This document shows positions 13,929-16,120 of a stretch of DNA of 16,120 nt, piece by piece; position 1 is the stretch's first letter, and every line of letters begins with the position of its first letter. A program made the position numbers and the translations under genes. The DNA is taken from NCBI GenBank assembly GCA_905199755.1, contig CAJKHT010000063.1:1-16120 (forward strand), read 5' to 3'. Below the pieces are notes generated by a model. It searched no databases. It was not told the DNA's origin and was given only the letters and a program-made list of their open reading frames with translations. Source of the DNA: an uncultured Eubacteriales bacterium. GTDB lineage: Bacteria > Bacillota > Clostridia > UBA1381.

Positions 13929-15407
13929 GTGGAAAAATACAATATTTACAGCGATATAGCTGAACGCAATCAAGGCGATGTCTACATAGGCGTTGTCGGA
14001 CCGGTGCGTACCGGTAAATCGACCTTCATCAAGAAATTCATGGATATGCTCGTTATTCCCAACATTGAAAATTCGTATCAGGCAGAGCGCGCAAGGGACG
14101 AACTCCCCCAGTCTGCGGCAGGACGCACAATAATGACAACCGAGCCGAAATTTATTCCGAACGAGGCTGTGGAAATATCTCTCGGTGACAATGCGCATAT
14201 GCGTGTGCGCATGATTGACTGCGTGGGATATATCGTTGACAGCTCTTTGGGATATTCGGAGGACGGCGGTCCGAGAATGGTTCAGACACCGTGGTTTGAT
14301 TATCCGATTGCATTTAATGAGGCGGCGGAAATCGGGACGAAAAAGGTTATAACCGAACATTCCACAATAGGACTTGTAGTTACCACCGACGGTTCAATTA
14401 CGGAAATTGACAGAGCGGACTATGTTGATGCGGAAAACAGAGTTATAAATGAGTTAAAGGCTATAGATAAACCGTTTATAATCATTCTTAATTCCACAAA
14501 TCCGGCCGCCGAGAGCACGCAGCAGCTTAAGGAAGAATTATCCCAAAAGCATGATGTCCCCGTTGTTGCTGTCAGCTGTGAGGATTTAACCGCCGAGGAT
14601 ATACACAGTATAATTGAAACGGTGCTTTTTGAATTTCCGCTTCGTGAGATTAATATAGATATACCCTCATGGGTAGAGGCTCTGCCCGAGGAGCATGAGC
14701 TGAAAAGGGATATTTATACTGCCGTGATTGATAAAATAAGCAATGTTTCAAAAATCAGAGACACGCGGCTGTTATGCACCGATTTGGGCAATTATGACTT
14801 TATTGATAATTCTGCCATTGAGGGAATGGATTTGGGTGACGGAACTGTAAAAATGCAGCTTACATTGCCGCGTTCGCTGTTCTATAAAGTACTTGGCGAG
14901 CAATCGGGATTTGAAATAGACGGGGAAGAAGCGCTAATAACTCTGATGGAAGACTTGGGAAAGATGAAAAAGGAATATGACAAAATCTCGTATGCACTCC
15001 ATGAGGTCAGGGAAACGGGCTACGGAATTGTATCTCCGTCTACCGACGAACTGACGCTTGACGAGCCGCAGATTGTGAAGCAGGGAGGACGCTTCGGCGT
15101 AAAGCTTCGTGCAAGCGCTCCGTCAATACATATGATGCGTGCCGATATAGAAACGGAGGTAAGCCCGATTGTAGGCACGGAAAAGCAGAGCGAAGAGCTG
15201 GTGCATTATCTGCTGAGTGAATTTGAAACAAACCCGGCAAAAATATGGGAATCCAATATTTTCGGCAAATCCTTGTATGAGCTTGTAAACGAGGGACTCC
15301 ATAACAAGCTTTCGCGTATGCCGGAGGCTTCGCGCAATAAGCTGCGCGAAACGCTCCAGCGTATTATCAATGAGGGAAGCGGCGGTCTTATATGCATTAT
15401 TCTTTAA
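13929..15407 (+). CDS. spoIVA: Stage IV sporulation protein A, spore coat basement ATPase
   Basis: SpoIVA polymerises by ATP hydrolysis on the outer forespore membrane, anchored by SpoVM, and forms the base on which the coat is built; it is also needed for cortex formation. The protein has 492 aa, the same length as the B. subtilis one, and key residues keep the same numbers: Walker A GPVRTGKS (24-31, K30), sensor threonines T70-T71 (IMTTEP), and Walker B D97 (RMIDCVGY). The middle domain (about 240-400) and the C-terminal end NEGSGGLICIIL, the region that localises the protein, are present. The start is a GTG with AAGGAGG (13913-13919) nine bases upstream. It is divergent from icd and overlaps the next gene by 16 bases. 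It marks the organism as an endospore former. Confidence 0.97.
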   Translation: MEKYNIYSDIAERNQGDVYIGVVGPVRTGKSTFIKKFMDMLVIPNIENSYQAERARDELPQSAAGRTIMTTEPKFIPNEAVEISLGDNAHMRVRMIDCVGYIVDSSLGYSEDGGPRMVQTPWFDYPIAFNEAAEIGTKKVITEHSTIGLVVTTDGSITEIDRADYVDAENRVINELKAIDKPFIIILNSTNPAAESTQQLKEELSQKHDVPVVAVSCEDLTAEDIHSIIETVLFEFPLREINIDIPSWVEALPEEHELKRDIYTAVIDKISNVSKIRDTRLLCTDLGNYDFIDNSAIEGMDLGDGTVKMQLTLPRSLFYKVLGEQSGFEIDGEEALITLMEDLGKMKKEYDKISYALHEVRETGYGIVSPSTDELTLDEPQIVKQGGRFGVKLRASAPSIHMMRADIETEVSPIVGTEKQSEELVHYLLSEFETNPAKIWESNIFGKSLYELVNEGLHNKLSRMPEASRNKLRETLQRIINEGSGGLICIIL

Positions 15408-16111
15408 AGCATACTGCTGCTGCCGCGAAAATCCTGCCTCTGATGTGCATTTGTCTGATGCTTGCGGCAGCATGCACGGCAGGGCGTGCGGCGGTTATAA
15501 AAATAAGCTCCTCGGAATACGAAACGGAAAATTCCGCCGCATATGCCGAAACGGCTGAATTTTCCGGCATGAAGAACAGGGATTTTCAAAAAGAACTGAA
15601 CGAAAATATAAAAAAAGATATAAACGGCGCACTCATATCCTTTGACACAATGGTTTCGCAGTCCTCCGACAACATCAGAATGGGAAACCGATGCATATTG
15701 GAAATACGTCAGCTGGAAAAAAGCAATATGAACGATTTTATAAGCATTATTGAAGAACATTATGTGTATACGGGCGGCGCTCACGGGAGTACGGCGTGGT
15801 ATCCGAGAAATATTGATGCTGCGGCAGGCAGGATAATTCAGCTTGGTGACCTTTTCAATACCGAGGATTTTGCCGCGGAGCTTAATCACAGAATTGATGA
15901 AATGCTTGAAGCGGATAAGGAAAAATATAAGGATTTGTGGGCACACCCGAAAATCGCCTCAATGAGTAATTTTTATATTGCCGACGGAAAGCTTGTAATA
16001 TTTTTTGCCCCGTATGAGTTATCGTATTACGCACGCGGATTTGTGGAATTTCCGATAAAGCTTGCGGATATAGACGGAATGTTAAAGGAGGAATATAAGC
16101 GCCTGATTTAA
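15392..16111 (+). CDS. Secreted DUF3298-type protein, probable lipoprotein (239 aa)
   Basis: The N-terminus has a signal peptide: basic residues, a hydrophobic core (about 14-27) and LAAAC ending at C28, a relaxed lipobox (Ala at -3 instead of the usual Leu/Val/Ile), so lipid attachment is likely but not certain. The C-terminal part shows the DUF3298 pattern also seen in RsiV-like anti-sigma factors and PdaC-type proteins: EEHYVYTGGAHGSTAWYPRNID, GRIIQLGDLF (about 143-152), then NFYIADGKLVIFFAPYELSYYARGFVEFPI (about 191-220). No sigma-binding N-terminal domain or deacetylase domain is present, so this is a DUF3298 domain alone. The start ATG lies within the last codons of spoIVA with only a distant GAGGGA (15372-15377), which suggests translational coupling and expression with spoIVA in the mother cell. 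Function is unknown. Confidence 0.85.
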   Translation: MHYSLKHTAAAAKILPLMCICLMLAAACTAGRAAVIKISSSEYETENSAAYAETAEFSGMKNRDFQKELNENIKKDINGALISFDTMVSQSSDNIRMGNRCILEIRQLEKSNMNDFISIIEEHYVYTGGAHGSTAWYPRNIDAAAGRIIQLGDLFNTEDFAAELNHRIDEMLEADKEKYKDLWAHPKIASMSNFYIADGKLVIFFAPYELSYYARGFVEFPIKLADIDGMLKEEYKRLI

Positions 16112-16120
16112 GAGGAGACC
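16112..16120 (+). promoter_or_regulatory. Ribosome binding site of a gene past the window end
   Basis: AGAGGAG follows the stop codon of the DUF3298-type gene directly and runs to the window end. It suggests that another gene of the spoIVA unit begins just beyond 16120. Confidence 0.4.

Noticed and set aside
15404..15946. Minus-strand open frame (180 codons) at the spoIVA end
   Set aside because: It runs opposite the signal peptide and domain of the DUF3298-type gene, which shows clear family motifs on the plus strand.
1..16120. CRISPR array, tRNA/rRNA genes, insertion sequences, prophage or toxin-antitoxin genes
   Set aside because: I saw no regularly spaced repeats, no tRNA-like cloverleaf, and no transposase, integrase or phage motifs in any frame.

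Overview
The window reads as chromosomal DNA from an endospore-forming Gram-positive bacterium, most likely a member of the Clostridia. The signs are a full-length spoIVA of 492 codons, the Firmicutes set yaaA-recF-remB(yaaB)-gyrB, the mltG-trmR-trhP gene order known from Bacillus subtilis (yrrL-yrrM-yrrO), a long bifunctional Rel protein, and strong AGGAGG-type ribosome binding sites. Base composition is moderate, with A/T-rich intergenic stretches. Genus cannot be fixed from the sequence alone.

Layout. 14-286 (+): a small one-pass membrane protein of unknown function, convergent with 289-1158 (-), a zinc-ribbon/transmembrane/extracytoplasmic-domain protein. 1270-4246 (-): the operon mltG - trmR - trhP, transcribed leftward from a near-perfect promoter at 4302-4330. 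It combines peptidoglycan strand cleavage with synthesis of the tRNA wobble base 5-methoxyuridine. 4466-12001 (+): a tight six-gene run recJ - rel - yaaA - recF - remB - gyrB, with no gap over 15 bases, starting at an extended -10 promoter (4401-4429) and ending at a terminator (12012-12053). It joins two blocks that are normally separate: recJ-(apt)-rel, here without apt, and the origin-proximal block, here without dnaA and dnaN. 12072-12491 (+): a CmpB-like membrane protein. 12535-13740 (-): a eukaryote-type NADP isocitrate dehydrogenase, sharing a 19-bp two-way terminator with the CmpB-like gene. 13929-15407 (+): spoIVA, transcribed away from icd and preceded by a SigE-like promoter. 15392-16111 (+): a secreted, probably lipidated DUF3298-type protein that overlaps the end of spoIVA.

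Functionally this is mostly core genome: DNA repair and topology (RecJ, RecF, GyrB), stringent response (Rel), tRNA modification (TrhP/TrmR), wall elongation (MltG), central carbon metabolism (Icd) and spore coat assembly (SpoIVA). I see no tRNA, rRNA, CRISPR array, insertion sequence, prophage or plasmid gene, and no intergenic stretch longer than 190 bases. I found no clear undescribed system. The parts most worth a second look are the recJ-rel/yaaA-gyrB junction, the unknown lipoprotein coupled to spoIVA, the zinc-ribbon membrane protein, and several compact promoter/terminator arrangements.
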